DNA from: Maribacter stanieri
GTDB taxonomy: Bacteria > Bacteroidota > Bacteroidia > Flavobacteriales > Flavobacteriaceae
Direction: 5' to 3'
Assembly: GCF_900112245.1 (NCBI RefSeq)
Contig: NZ_FOYX01000001.1
Location: forward strand, 1,351,856-1,415,855
DNA: 64,000 bases
A model generated the notes under the pieces. The model made no database searches, had not been told where the DNA came from, and saw only the letters and a list, made by a program, of their open reading frames with translations. The position numbers and the translations under genes are program-made. This document shows, one piece after another, positions 25,068-34,327 of the stretch. Numbering within the stretch: position 1 is the stretch's first letter; each line of letters opens with the position of its first letter.

Positions 25068-27419
25068 ATGACCAAGAACTTTACGACTGATTTTTTCAGG
25101 TTTACCACCGTAGCTTTTATCTGTTGTATTTTGTTGAGTTGTTCTTCTAAATCTGAGAAGACAATTGCTTTAGCAAATAATAGTACTCAGAATAGTGTGC
25201 CGGAAAAAATCGATTTTACCTTTCATGTAAAACCAATTTTATCTGATCGTTGTTTTAAATGCCACGGTCCAGATAAAAATGCGGTTGAAGGCGACCTTTC
25301 TCTACATTCTGCCGAAGAGGCTTACAGAGCTTTAGGTAAATTAAAAGTTCATGCTGCAATTGTGCCAGGCGACCCTTCTAAAAGTAGCTTGGTGGAACGA
25401 ATTTTTACGGAAGACAGTAATTTAATGATGCCCCCACCAGAATCTAATTTGGTTTTGGAAGATTTTGAGAAAGCCATCCTAGAAAAATGGATAGCGCAGG
25501 GAGCTGAGTATAAAACACATTGGGCGTTTATTCCTCCAGCTCCACAAGAAGTGCCTAATAATGAAGAAAGTAACGATTGGGGTACTAATGAAATAGATGC
25601 TTTTGTTCTTAGTAAGTTAACGGAGAAGAATATGAGTCCGAGCGATAGGGCTTCTAGTGAGAAATTATTAAGAAGGGTTACGTTCGATTTAACTGGACTA
25701 CCACCTACTATAAGTCAGCTAGAAGAATTTAAAGCAGATCCATCTAAAGAAAAGTATGAAGAAATAATAGACTCATTATTATTGTCTGTGGACTATGCTG
25801 AGAATATGGCTGCAGAATGGATGGATATTGCAAGATATGCCGATACTCATGGATATCAAGATGATTTTGAACGTACAATGTGGCCTTGGAGAGATTGGGT
25901 AATTCATGCATATAAACAGAATATGCCTTATGATCAATTCGTAACATATCAATTAGCTGGGGACTTGTTACCCAATGCCAATTTAGAACAAATATTAGCT
26001 ACCGGTTTTAACAGGAATCACAAAATAACTGCCGAAGGTGGGGTGATTCCTGAAGAATACCGGGTTGAATATGTAGAAGATAGAAATACAACGTTAGGTA
26101 CGGCATTTTTAGGTCTTACCTTAGAATGTGCCCGTTGTCATGATCATAAATATGATCCTATAAGTCAAAAGGAACATTTTCAATTTTATAGCTTTTTTAA
26201 TAATATTCCTGAAAAGGGATTGTTGGCTAATGCAGCGGAATTACCAGAACCATATATAAAAGTAACCTCAAAAGAAGTAGATGATATCTTAGGATTTATC
26301 AATCTTGAAAAAAGTGAAATGAAAGAGGTGCCTGTAATGGTGATGAAAGAAATGGATAAGCCTAGGTCAACTTTTATATTGGAAAGAGGAATTTACGATC
26401 AATATGGTGCTGAAGTGTTTCCTGATACTCCTGAGTCCATTCTTCCTTTTGATGAGTATCCTAAAAATAGATTAGGCTTGGCGCAATGGTTGTTTGAAGA
26501 TAAACATCCACTTACGGCCAGAGTTGCAGTTAATAGATTGTGGCAGCGTATGTTTGGTAGTGGTATTGTAGCTTCATCGTTCGATTTTGGTAATCAGGGG
26601 TCGTTACCTACGCATCCGGAGTTACTAGATTTTTTGGCTATTAAATACAAGGATGAAGGTTGGGATACGAGAGCAATGTTGAAATATATTGCCATGTCTG
26701 AAGCCTATCAGCAGGATACAAAATCAACAATAGAAAAATTAGAACAAGATCCAGAAAACAAATATTTGGCTCGTGCATCTCGTCTACGTCTATCTTCAGA
26801 GTCCATAAGAGATCAGGCTTTAGCGTTTAGTGGATTATTAAATAAAGAAGTTGGCGGACCAAGTGTTAAGCCATATCAGCCAGAAGGTATTTGGGAAGAA
26901 ACTACCGGTGGAGGTGGTGGTAGCACGGCTTCTTATACTCTAAGTGAAGGTGATGATGTCTACAGAAAAAGCTTGTATACTTTTTGGAAGCGTACCGTGC
27001 CACCACCAAGTATGATGACTTTTGACAGTAGTTCTAGAGATTATTGCTCGGTAAAACGACAAGAAACAAATACGCCGCTACAGGCATTGGTTTTACTAAA
27101 TGATCCCCAAATGGTAGAAGCTGCTAGGGTTGCTGCAGTGGGTGAGATGATAGCAAACCCTAATGCTGAAAATGAACAGATAAAAACATTATTCTACAAG
27201 GCTACATCTAGACTGCCAAACGAGATTGAAACCCAGTCTTTAGTGGATTATTATGATGATATGTTGGCTAAAGTAGAAAGCGGTGAAATCTCTGCAGAAG
27301 AATATTTAAGTATCGGTAGAAGCGAAGTACCAACAGATATAAACAAACAAAAGTTGGTCGCCATGACGTTGACGGCACACACAATATTGAATTTAGATGA
27401 AACTATAAATAGAGGCTGA
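25068..27419 (+). CDS. Planctomycete-type cytochrome c / DUF1549 / DUF1553 lipoprotein
   Basis: A 783-aa exported protein. The signal ends at a lipobox (ILLSC, Cys25). A PSCyt1-type domain has the heme motif CFKCH (Cys62, Cys65, His66) in ILSDRCFKCHGPDKNAVEG. DUF1549 follows with GLPPT and EWMDIARYADTHGYQDD, including a second CxxCH (CARCH, 354-358). DUF1553 (about 450-750) has HPLTARVAVNRLWQRMFG and RQETNTPLQALVLLNDP. This architecture is abundant in Planctomycetes and marine Bacteroidota near DUF1501 genes; its biochemical role is not established. It opens a six-gene plus-strand operon and ends two bases before the DUF1501 gene. Confidence 0.9.
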   Translation: MTKNFTTDFFRFTTVAFICCILLSCSSKSEKTIALANNSTQNSVPEKIDFTFHVKPILSDRCFKCHGPDKNAVEGDLSLHSAEEAYRALGKLKVHAAIVPGDPSKSSLVERIFTEDSNLMMPPPESNLVLEDFEKAILEKWIAQGAEYKTHWAFIPPAPQEVPNNEESNDWGTNEIDAFVLSKLTEKNMSPSDRASSEKLLRRVTFDLTGLPPTISQLEEFKADPSKEKYEEIIDSLLLSVDYAENMAAEWMDIARYADTHGYQDDFERTMWPWRDWVIHAYKQNMPYDQFVTYQLAGDLLPNANLEQILATGFNRNHKITAEGGVIPEEYRVEYVEDRNTTLGTAFLGLTLECARCHDHKYDPISQKEHFQFYSFFNNIPEKGLLANAAELPEPYIKVTSKEVDDILGFINLEKSEMKEVPVMVMKEMDKPRSTFILERGIYDQYGAEVFPDTPESILPFDEYPKNRLGLAQWLFEDKHPLTARVAVNRLWQRMFGSGIVASSFDFGNQGSLPTHPELLDFLAIKYKDEGWDTRAMLKYIAMSEAYQQDTKSTIEKLEQDPENKYLARASRLRLSSESIRDQALAFSGLLNKEVGGPSVKPYQPEGIWEETTGGGGGSTASYTLSEGDDVYRKSLYTFWKRTVPPPSMMTFDSSSRDYCSVKRQETNTPLQALVLLNDPQMVEAARVAAVGEMIANPNAENEQIKTLFYKATSRLPNEIETQSLVDYYDDMLAKVESGEISAEEYLSIGRSEVPTDINKQKLVAMTLTAHTILNLDETINRG

Positions 27420-27421
27420 TT

Positions 27422-28915
27422 ATGAGCGAAAAGAAAATAGTTGAGGAGCGGTCCCTTATATTAAATAGAAGGTCTTTTTTAGGTAAAGCGGCAATGGGTG
27501 TTGGCGGAATAGGTCTGGCATCTTTATTGGGAACCAATTTATTTAGAAAAGGTGAAAATGGTTTGTATACTGCCGATAGTGGTCCTGCGGGTGTAAAAGG
27601 AGTGTTAGATTCTTTACATCATCCATCGAAAATAAAAAGAGTTATATACCTGTTTCAAAGTGGAGGACCTTCACAATTAGAATTATTCGATTATAAACCA
27701 CTACTAAATCAACGTAGGGGCGAAGATTTACCAGAATCAATACGTAATGGACAACGTTTAACGGGTATGACTTCTGGGCAAGATAACTTCCCTTTGGTTG
27801 GCTCTAATTTTGGTTTTCAACGTTATGGCCAAAACGGGACTTATATAAGTGATTTGTTGCCGTATACTGCTAAAATGGTAGATGATATCTGTATTGTGAA
27901 GTCTATGTATACAGAGGCCATTAATCATGATCCAGCGGTAACCTTTTTTCAGACTGGATCACAACAACCGGGTAGACCAAGTATTGGTTCATGGCTAAGT
28001 TATGGTTTAGGTAGCGAAAATGAAAACTTACCTGCCTTTACAGTATTATTATCAAGAGGTTCTGGTAGACCAAATGGTCAGCCATTATATACTAGACTAT
28101 GGGGTAATGGATTTTTACATTCCCTTCACCAAGGTGTGCAATTTAGGGCGGCTAAAGATCCAGTTCTTTATCTTAATGACCCTAAAGGTACTACTGCCGA
28201 TGTTAAAAGGTCAATGTTAGATAAATTGGCTGAACTCAATGATCAACATTATCAAGAATCTAACGATCCAGAAATTCAAAGTAGAATAGCACAGTATGAA
28301 ATGGCTTATAGAATGCAAACTTCTGTGCCAGATGTAATGAATACTGACGGTGAACCAGATTATATTTATAAAATGTACGGTTCAGATGCTAAAATACCTG
28401 GTACGTTTGCTGCAAACTGTTTGTTGGCTAGGCGCTTGGCAGAAAAAGATGTTCGCTTTATTCAATTATATCACATGGGGTGGGATCAACATGATAACCT
28501 ACCTGGTGCTATACAAAAGCAAGCCAAAGATGTAGATCAAGCATCTGCTGCATTAATTGCTGACCTAAAACAACGTGGTATGTTAGAAGACACGTTAGTG
28601 GTTTGGGGTGGCGAGTTTGGAAGAACAAACTATTCTCAAGGTTTACTTACAGATACTACTTATGGTAGAGATCACCACCCAAGATGCTTTACCATGTGGA
28701 TGGCTGGTGGCGGAATTAAACCTGGTATTGTTTATGGCGAGACTGATGAATTTGGATATAATATTGTAAAAAATCCTGTGCACGTACACGATTTTCAGGC
28801 TACTATGCTTCATCAATTGGGTATTGATCATGAAAAATTCACCTATAAATATCAAGGTAGACGCTTTAGACTTACCGATGTAGAAGGAAAAGTAATCAAC
28901 GATATTTTAACGTAA
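27422..28915 (+). CDS. DUF1501 family protein (sulfatase-like fold, Tat-exported)
   Basis: A 497-aa DUF1501 protein, a family related in fold to alkaline phosphatase/sulfatases. The N-terminus has a twin-arginine signal, NRRSFLGKAAMGVGGIGLASLL. Characteristic motifs include VIYLFQSGGPSQLELFDYKP, SMYTEAINHDPAV, VVWGGEFGRTNYSQ and GRDHHPRCFTMWMAGGGIKPG. It pairs with the preceding DUF1553 gene, the common arrangement in Planctomycetes. Its stop TAATGG overlaps the next start (the ATG lies at 28915). The Tat signal suggests that it folds with a metal before export. Substrate unknown. Confidence 0.9.
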   Translation: MSEKKIVEERSLILNRRSFLGKAAMGVGGIGLASLLGTNLFRKGENGLYTADSGPAGVKGVLDSLHHPSKIKRVIYLFQSGGPSQLELFDYKPLLNQRRGEDLPESIRNGQRLTGMTSGQDNFPLVGSNFGFQRYGQNGTYISDLLPYTAKMVDDICIVKSMYTEAINHDPAVTFFQTGSQQPGRPSIGSWLSYGLGSENENLPAFTVLLSRGSGRPNGQPLYTRLWGNGFLHSLHQGVQFRAAKDPVLYLNDPKGTTADVKRSMLDKLAELNDQHYQESNDPEIQSRIAQYEMAYRMQTSVPDVMNTDGEPDYIYKMYGSDAKIPGTFAANCLLARRLAEKDVRFIQLYHMGWDQHDNLPGAIQKQAKDVDQASAALIADLKQRGMLEDTLVVWGGEFGRTNYSQGLLTDTTYGRDHHPRCFTMWMAGGGIKPGIVYGETDEFGYNIVKNPVHVHDFQATMLHQLGIDHEKFTYKYQGRRFRLTDVEGKVINDILT

Positions 28916-29949
28916 TGGAGAGAAGAACCTTTATAAGAAATACTGCTGCTGCATCTGCGGGATTGTTAACATGTTCCTCTGTAGGTGCAAGCTTACTCGA
29001 GTATAAAGATGCCATTATTGGTCACGGTAGTCATAAATATAAGATAGATCTAAATTGGGGAGCTTTGAATCCTAATTACTATCCTGTGAACGATTGCCAT
29101 GAAATGGTACAAGATTCTAAGGGCAGAATTTTACTACTAACCAATCACACCAAAAATAATATCATAGTTTACGACCGTTCCGGTAAACTGTTAGAAACCT
29201 GGGGGACAGATTATCCTGGTGCTCACGGGTTAACATTGAATGTTGAAAATGGCGAGGATTTTCTTTATATATCAGACAACAGCAGGCATGAGGTTATAAA
29301 GACAACTATTGACGGGAAGGTGGTACAAATTTTTACCTATCCTAAAGAATCTGGAAAATATAGCGCTAAAGAACAATATATACCTACCGAAACTACCATA
29401 GCTGAAAATGGAGATGTGTATATAGCAGACGGTTATGGTACTCAATATATTATGCGTTATAATGCAAAAGGGGAGTTGCTGCAGACTTTTGGAGGGAAGG
29501 GAGATGCTGACCATTTATTTAATAACGCTCATGGTATTTGTATGGACACAAGAAATGGGAAAAACCCAGAGCTATTAATAACGGCTAGGCAACAGAATAA
29601 ATTAAAACGTTTTACGATGGATGGTGAATTTATAGCGAGTATAGATTTACCTGGAGCTTTTATTTGTAGACCCGTAATTAAAGATGATACTATTTATTTG
29701 GCAACGATTTGGTCTGGTGATGGATCAGATGGTACAGGCTTTATTTCTATTTTAGATAAAGATAATAAGCTGATTTCTGCACCAGGCGGATGTAAACCGG
29801 TTTATGGTAAGAATGGTTTAAATCCGATGTTTCAATCTATTAAAATATTTACTCATCCGCACGATGTTTGTGTTGATGAAGATGATAATTTGTATGTAGC
29901 GCAGTGGAATTCTGGAAAGACATACCCTATAAAATTGAATAGAATATGA
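28915..29949 (+). CDS. Exported NHL/6-bladed beta-propeller protein
   Basis: A 344-aa periplasmic propeller. The Tat-like signal is MERRTFIRNTAAASAGLL. The body consists of NHL-type repeats, for example RILLLTNHTKNNIIVYDRSG, PGAHGLTLNVENGEDFLYIS, GDVYIADGYGTQYIMRYNAKG and HPHDVCVDEDDNLYVAQWNSG. Similar proteins are annotated as 6-bladed beta-propellers or peptidyl-alpha-hydroxyglycine lyase-like; the catalytic role here is unknown. It overlaps the DUF1501 stop by one base and the next gene by four, so it is translationally coupled in the operon. Confidence 0.82.
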   Translation: MERRTFIRNTAAASAGLLTCSSVGASLLEYKDAIIGHGSHKYKIDLNWGALNPNYYPVNDCHEMVQDSKGRILLLTNHTKNNIIVYDRSGKLLETWGTDYPGAHGLTLNVENGEDFLYISDNSRHEVIKTTIDGKVVQIFTYPKESGKYSAKEQYIPTETTIAENGDVYIADGYGTQYIMRYNAKGELLQTFGGKGDADHLFNNAHGICMDTRNGKNPELLITARQQNKLKRFTMDGEFIASIDLPGAFICRPVIKDDTIYLATIWSGDGSDGTGFISILDKDNKLISAPGGCKPVYGKNGLNPMFQSIKIFTHPHDVCVDEDDNLYVAQWNSGKTYPIKLNRI

Positions 29950-30752
29950 TGAAACGTACATTCTATTCTTTGTTCGCAATAATTATGTTGTGTCAGGCAT
30001 GTATTTCTCAGAATACGGTGTATGCATCTACTGATATGTTTCAATTATCTGACCCGCGCATAAATGTTTCGGCTATTTTTTTTGAATCACATACTACGGT
30101 AACTATCAATGTAGATTTAGCTAATTCTGTAGTAAAATATGCTATAGACGGTAGTCCTGTTAATCAGAATTCTAAAGTATATACTACACCGTTGAAAATG
30201 ACGGAGAGTGCTGTAGTTAAAGCGAAAGTTTTTCATCCGGATTATTTGGAAAGTCAGGAGGTTCAAATTGAAGTAGTGAAAATTGCGAATAAAAGGGTAA
30301 TTAAAGAAATGGTATTATCTACAAAGCCTAACGATAGATACCCAGGTTTGGGCTCTGCGGGTTTAATGGATTTTACTAAAGGTAGCGCTCAATTTGGTGG
30401 TGATAAACAATGGATGGGTTTTCAAACAGATACTATTTCCGCTGAATTGAAACTTGATGAAAATGTTGAAATTTCTCAAGTTATTATTAGTGCTTTGACA
30501 AATCAATCTAACTGGATTTTTGCTCCTGGAAAAATTGAGGTTTTTGATGATGGAAAAATCGTTGGTACAACAACTTACCCTAAGAGTGATAAAGAAACTT
30601 CAAATAGCGCAACTTTTCTTAGTGTTCCTTTAGTAAAGGGCAACTATGATAAATTAGAGGTTGTGGTTTATCCATTAAAGTCAATACCGGAATGGCATCA
30701 AGGAAAAGGTACTACACCATGGGTTTTTATAGACGAAATAATTATACAATAG
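29946..30752 (+). CDS. Lipoprotein with chitobiase-like and discoidin-like domains
   Basis: A 268-aa lipoprotein (signal ending LCQAC, Cys19). After the signal comes a chitobiase C-terminal/FN3-associated type beta domain (about 45-110: TTVTINVDLANSVVKYAIDG and AVVKAKVFHPDY). A discoidin-like beta-sandwich follows, with LMDFTKGSAQFGGDKQWMGF, SNWIFAPGKIEVF and the end WVFIDEIIIQ. The second domain is paralogous to the C-terminus of the next protein. Such modules bind carbohydrate or mediate assembly in hydrolase complexes. It starts within the stop of the propeller gene. Confidence 0.78.
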   Translation: MMKRTFYSLFAIIMLCQACISQNTVYASTDMFQLSDPRINVSAIFFESHTTVTINVDLANSVVKYAIDGSPVNQNSKVYTTPLKMTESAVVKAKVFHPDYLESQEVQIEVVKIANKRVIKEMVLSTKPNDRYPGLGSAGLMDFTKGSAQFGGDKQWMGFQTDTISAELKLDENVEISQVIISALTNQSNWIFAPGKIEVFDDGKIVGTTTYPKSDKETSNSATFLSVPLVKGNYDKLEVVVYPLKSIPEWHQGKGTTPWVFIDEIIIQ

Positions 30753-30753
30753 C

Positions 30754-32811
30754 ATGATTCAATTAGGTATACAAATAGGGCATCTTCACCCGCTTTTCGT
30801 TCACTTGCCCATTGGTATTATTATGCTTGCCTTTATCTTAGAAGTATATGGTAGAATAAGAGCAAAAAAATCTTTTAGTGAGGTGGTTGAATTCACGCTA
30901 TTAGTTGCGGGTATTACGGCATTATTGTCTTTAGGTACAGGTTGGCTTTTAGGTGAAGAAAGTGGCTATGATGAAGATTCACTTTTTTTACATAGATGGA
31001 TGGCGGTAGCCTTTACCGTTACTACAGTATTACTTTATTTAGTGAAGCGCAGTAAAATAGGTTGGGTAAGCAAAACATACATCCCAATGTTCTTGATGGT
31101 ACTTGGCTTAATTAGCCTAACCGGACATTTTGGTGGGAACATGACCCATGGAGAGGATTATTTATTTATTGAGGAGCAAGAAGAAATTGTTATAACCAAT
31201 ATACAGGAAGCTCAAGTTTATGCTCAAGTTATTCAGCCAATATTAGATGATAAATGTGTTAGCTGTCATAATGCTAACAAAGCAAAGGGAGGCTTGTTAA
31301 TGAGTAATCCTAACGAGATAACTAAGGGTGGAGATAGCGGCAGTCTTTTCGATACCATTTCTGGAGAAGAACATTCGTTATTTTTAGCGCGAGTTCATCT
31401 TCCTTTGGAGAATGAAGACCACATGCCGCCAAAAGGTAAGGTTCAATTGACCGATAATGAAAAAGCATTGTTAGAGTGGTGGATAGAAAATAAAAATTGT
31501 TTTGAATGTAAAGTAAACGAACTGCCAAGAGAAGAGAAAATGATTGCTGTTTTATCTTCGTTAGAAAAAGATACTTCTGCTATTGCGGTATTAGCCAAAG
31601 AAGCGCAAGAAGTGCCAAAAGAATGGATACTAGGAGTTAGAAGTGCAGGTGTATCTGTACAGACTCTATCTGCAAAAAATCATTTAATAGCTGTTTCCAT
31701 GGCTAGTATGGATTCAATAACCGCGGATCAATTAGAGCTGCTAGAAGAGTATGCTCCTAATATTATTGAGATGGATTTTGGATTCAGTAATTTTAATGAC
31801 GAGCTAATGTCTAGCTTAAGTCCGTTCAAAAATCTACTTAAATTGAAGTTGCAACATACCAAGGTAACGGATGCTATTAGTGAAGAATTAAACGAATTTG
31901 AATTATTAGAATCTTTAAATCTTTATGGTACTGCCATAACCGATAAATTGATATTTAAGTTAAAGGATAATAAAAAGCTTCAGAATATATATTTATGGAA
32001 AACAGATGTAAGTACAGACGGGTTAGTCCAACTCCAAAAAGACTTACCTGGTATCACTATACAGCAAATAGGAGCTGATGTTTTTAAGGCAACTGTTTTA
32101 GATCCGCCAACTATCATTAGTGAGGCTAGTTTTTTTTCTGATAGTTTAAAAATCAGTATAGAAAGTCTTTTTGACGGTACGGACGTATATTATACGCTTG
32201 ACGGTACTGTACCCACAGAATCATCTTTGAAGTACGACAACGATATTATTTTAACAACTACCGCTAATGTAAAGGCAATAGCGGTGAAGAAGGAGTGGGA
32301 GCCAAGTTTTGTAACGGAAAGAACGTTTATCAAGAATAATATCGCTTACGCAAATGTAAATCTACTGTCGACCCCTAACGAAAAATATAAAGGACAAAAA
32401 GGTAAAACCTTAATGGATCAAAAACGTGGTTCTACAAATTTCGTGGATGGTAATTGGCTAGGTTTTGAAGGTAAACATCTAGATGCTATAGTAGAATTAA
32501 AGGAACAAAATTCAATTTCCAAAGTATCTATAGGAGCATTGTCTGCACCTGCCAGTTGGATTTTTTATCCAACTGCATTTGTAGTATCTGTTTCAAATGA
32601 TGGTACAAGTTTTAAAGAGATTGGCAGAAAGAATATGGGAGAAGAAGATCCAAATGCAGAAGTAAAACTTACTTTTTTCGATTTAGATGTAACGCCAACC
32701 AATGCCAAATACGTAAAGGTGTCCATTAAAAGCCCACTAAAGAACCCTAATTGGCATACGGATCCAGGTGGTAAAAGCTGGATTTTCATTGATGAGGTGG
32801 TGCTAAATTAA
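30754..32811 (+). CDS. Membrane cytochrome-like protein: DUF2231-type helices, PSCyt1, LRR, FN3-associated and discoidin-like domains
   Basis: A 685-aa multidomain protein. Four hydrophobic helices form a DUF2231-like N-terminus (HPLFVHLPIGIIMLAFILEV). A PSCyt1-type heme-binding region has CVSCH (Cys168, Cys171, His172) and DHMPPKGKVQL. Leucine-rich repeats come next (LLKLKLQHTKVTDAISEEL, LESLNLYGTAITDKL). A chitobiase-like domain has VYYTLDGTVPTESSLKYD, and a final discoidin-like module contains SWIFYPTAFVVS. It would anchor a heme-containing surface or periplasmic unit in the membrane and may accept or donate electrons. It starts one base after the previous stop. Confidence 0.85.
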   Translation: MIQLGIQIGHLHPLFVHLPIGIIMLAFILEVYGRIRAKKSFSEVVEFTLLVAGITALLSLGTGWLLGEESGYDEDSLFLHRWMAVAFTVTTVLLYLVKRSKIGWVSKTYIPMFLMVLGLISLTGHFGGNMTHGEDYLFIEEQEEIVITNIQEAQVYAQVIQPILDDKCVSCHNANKAKGGLLMSNPNEITKGGDSGSLFDTISGEEHSLFLARVHLPLENEDHMPPKGKVQLTDNEKALLEWWIENKNCFECKVNELPREEKMIAVLSSLEKDTSAIAVLAKEAQEVPKEWILGVRSAGVSVQTLSAKNHLIAVSMASMDSITADQLELLEEYAPNIIEMDFGFSNFNDELMSSLSPFKNLLKLKLQHTKVTDAISEELNEFELLESLNLYGTAITDKLIFKLKDNKKLQNIYLWKTDVSTDGLVQLQKDLPGITIQQIGADVFKATVLDPPTIISEASFFSDSLKISIESLFDGTDVYYTLDGTVPTESSLKYDNDIILTTTANVKAIAVKKEWEPSFVTERTFIKNNIAYANVNLLSTPNEKYKGQKGKTLMDQKRGSTNFVDGNWLGFEGKHLDAIVELKEQNSISKVSIGALSAPASWIFYPTAFVVSVSNDGTSFKEIGRKNMGEEDPNAEVKLTFFDLDVTPTNAKYVKVSIKSPLKNPNWHTDPGGKSWIFIDEVVLN

Positions 32812-32846
32812 ATTTTGTCTATCCATACTGCTAAATCTTATAAAAG

Positions 32847-34295
32847 ATGAAAAAATATAATATGATTACTAAATTGAATTGTTTACTCGTACTATCAATT
32901 TTTATTGGACAGCAGATAATAGGTCAAAATGCTAATGTAAAAGAGTCTATTCAACCAAATATCATTTTAATATTTACGGATGATCAAGGCTATAATGATG
33001 TAGGTGTTTTTGGTGCCGATGATATTGAAACTCCGAATCTTGATCAAATGGCAAAAGATGGGGCAAAGCTAACTAATTTTTATGCCGCCCAAGCAGTTTG
33101 TTCAGCTTCTAGAGCTGGAATCTTAACAGGCAGTTACCCAAACAGAATAGGCGTACATAATGCTTTTATGCCTAATAGTAAGGTTGGGTTAAACCCAAGT
33201 GAGACTACCCTTGCCGAAATGTTGAAAGATAATGGATACGCTACCGCTATTTTTGGGAAATGGCATTTAGGCGATGCACAAGAATTTATGCCGAATAATC
33301 AAGGTTTTGAGGAATATTATGGAATACCATATTCTAATGATATGTGGCCCTTGCATCCACAACAGGGACCTATTTTTGATTTTGGACCTTTACCTTTATA
33401 TGAGAATGAAAAGGTGATAGATACGCTTACGGATCAAACGAATCTTACCACCAGAATTACAGAGCGTAGTGTAGATTTTATAACAAGGAATAAAGATAAT
33501 CCGTTCTTTTTGTATGTTCCGCATCCACAGCCACATGTGCCTCTTTTTGTCTCCGATAAATTTAAAGGTAAATCCAATCGAGGGCTTTATGGCGATGTAA
33601 TTATGGAGTTAGATTGGTCTGTTGGTGAAATTATCAAGGAAGTAGAGAAAAATGGTTTAACTGAGAATACAATTATTATTTTCACTTCAGATAATGGTCC
33701 CTGGTTAGCATACGGAAATCATTCTGGTAGTGCTTTGCCATTTAGGGAAGGTAAAGGAACCGGATGGGAAGGCGGACAACGAGAACCTTTCTTAATTAAA
33801 TATCCAGAGAAAATAGAAGCGGGTATAACTATTGATGCGCCTGTTATGGCAATTGATATACTGCCTTCTATAGCAGAGGTAACGAATGCAGCGCTACCAA
33901 CTAATATAATAGATGGCAAAAGTGCATGGAGCCTTTTTACCGGAAAAACAGATAAAAGCCCCCAAGAGGTATATTTCTTTTATTACAGGGTAAATGAATT
34001 GTTTGGCGTTAGGTATGGTAAATGGAAATTATATTTTCCACATAGGTATAGAACAATGTATGGTCAAGAGCCGGGAAAAGATGGTTTGCCTGGTAATTAT
34101 AAGATGATAGATTTAAACCAAATAGAATTGTATAATTTGGAAACCGACATTAGCGAAACAATGGATGTTGCAGCAAAGAACCCCAAGGTAGTCGCTACCA
34201 TTCAAAAATTGGCAAATGATATGCGAAATAGACTGGGAGATTCTCTCTTGGATATAGAAGGTACCGAGAATAGATTACCTGGTAGAATAGACTAA
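32847..34295 (+). CDS. Sulfatase, type I (formylglycine-dependent)
   Basis: A 482-aa exported sulfatase of the S1 family. A signal peptide covers about the first 27 residues (alternative start Met6). Metal ligands lie in ILIFTDDQGYNDVG (Asp45, Asp46). The maturation motif is CSASR (Cys85-Arg89) in AVCSASRAGILTG, so formylglycine would form at Cys85 with the help of an anaerobic or FGE-type maturase encoded elsewhere. FGKWHLG and IIIFTSDNGPW are the further conserved sites. It likely removes sulfate esters from a polysaccharide. It is the last gene of the plus-strand block, 35 bases after the cytochrome-like gene, and faces the minus-strand block. Confidence 0.94.
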   Translation: MKKYNMITKLNCLLVLSIFIGQQIIGQNANVKESIQPNIILIFTDDQGYNDVGVFGADDIETPNLDQMAKDGAKLTNFYAAQAVCSASRAGILTGSYPNRIGVHNAFMPNSKVGLNPSETTLAEMLKDNGYATAIFGKWHLGDAQEFMPNNQGFEEYYGIPYSNDMWPLHPQQGPIFDFGPLPLYENEKVIDTLTDQTNLTTRITERSVDFITRNKDNPFFLYVPHPQPHVPLFVSDKFKGKSNRGLYGDVIMELDWSVGEIIKEVEKNGLTENTIIIFTSDNGPWLAYGNHSGSALPFREGKGTGWEGGQREPFLIKYPEKIEAGITIDAPVMAIDILPSIAEVTNAALPTNIIDGKSAWSLFTGKTDKSPQEVYFFYYRVNELFGVRYGKWKLYFPHRYRTMYGQEPGKDGLPGNYKMIDLNQIELYNLETDISETMDVAAKNPKVVATIQKLANDMRNRLGDSLLDIEGTENRLPGRID

Positions 34296-34327
34296 TTCAT
34301 TTCTAAATTATCTAACAGCTGTAATTG

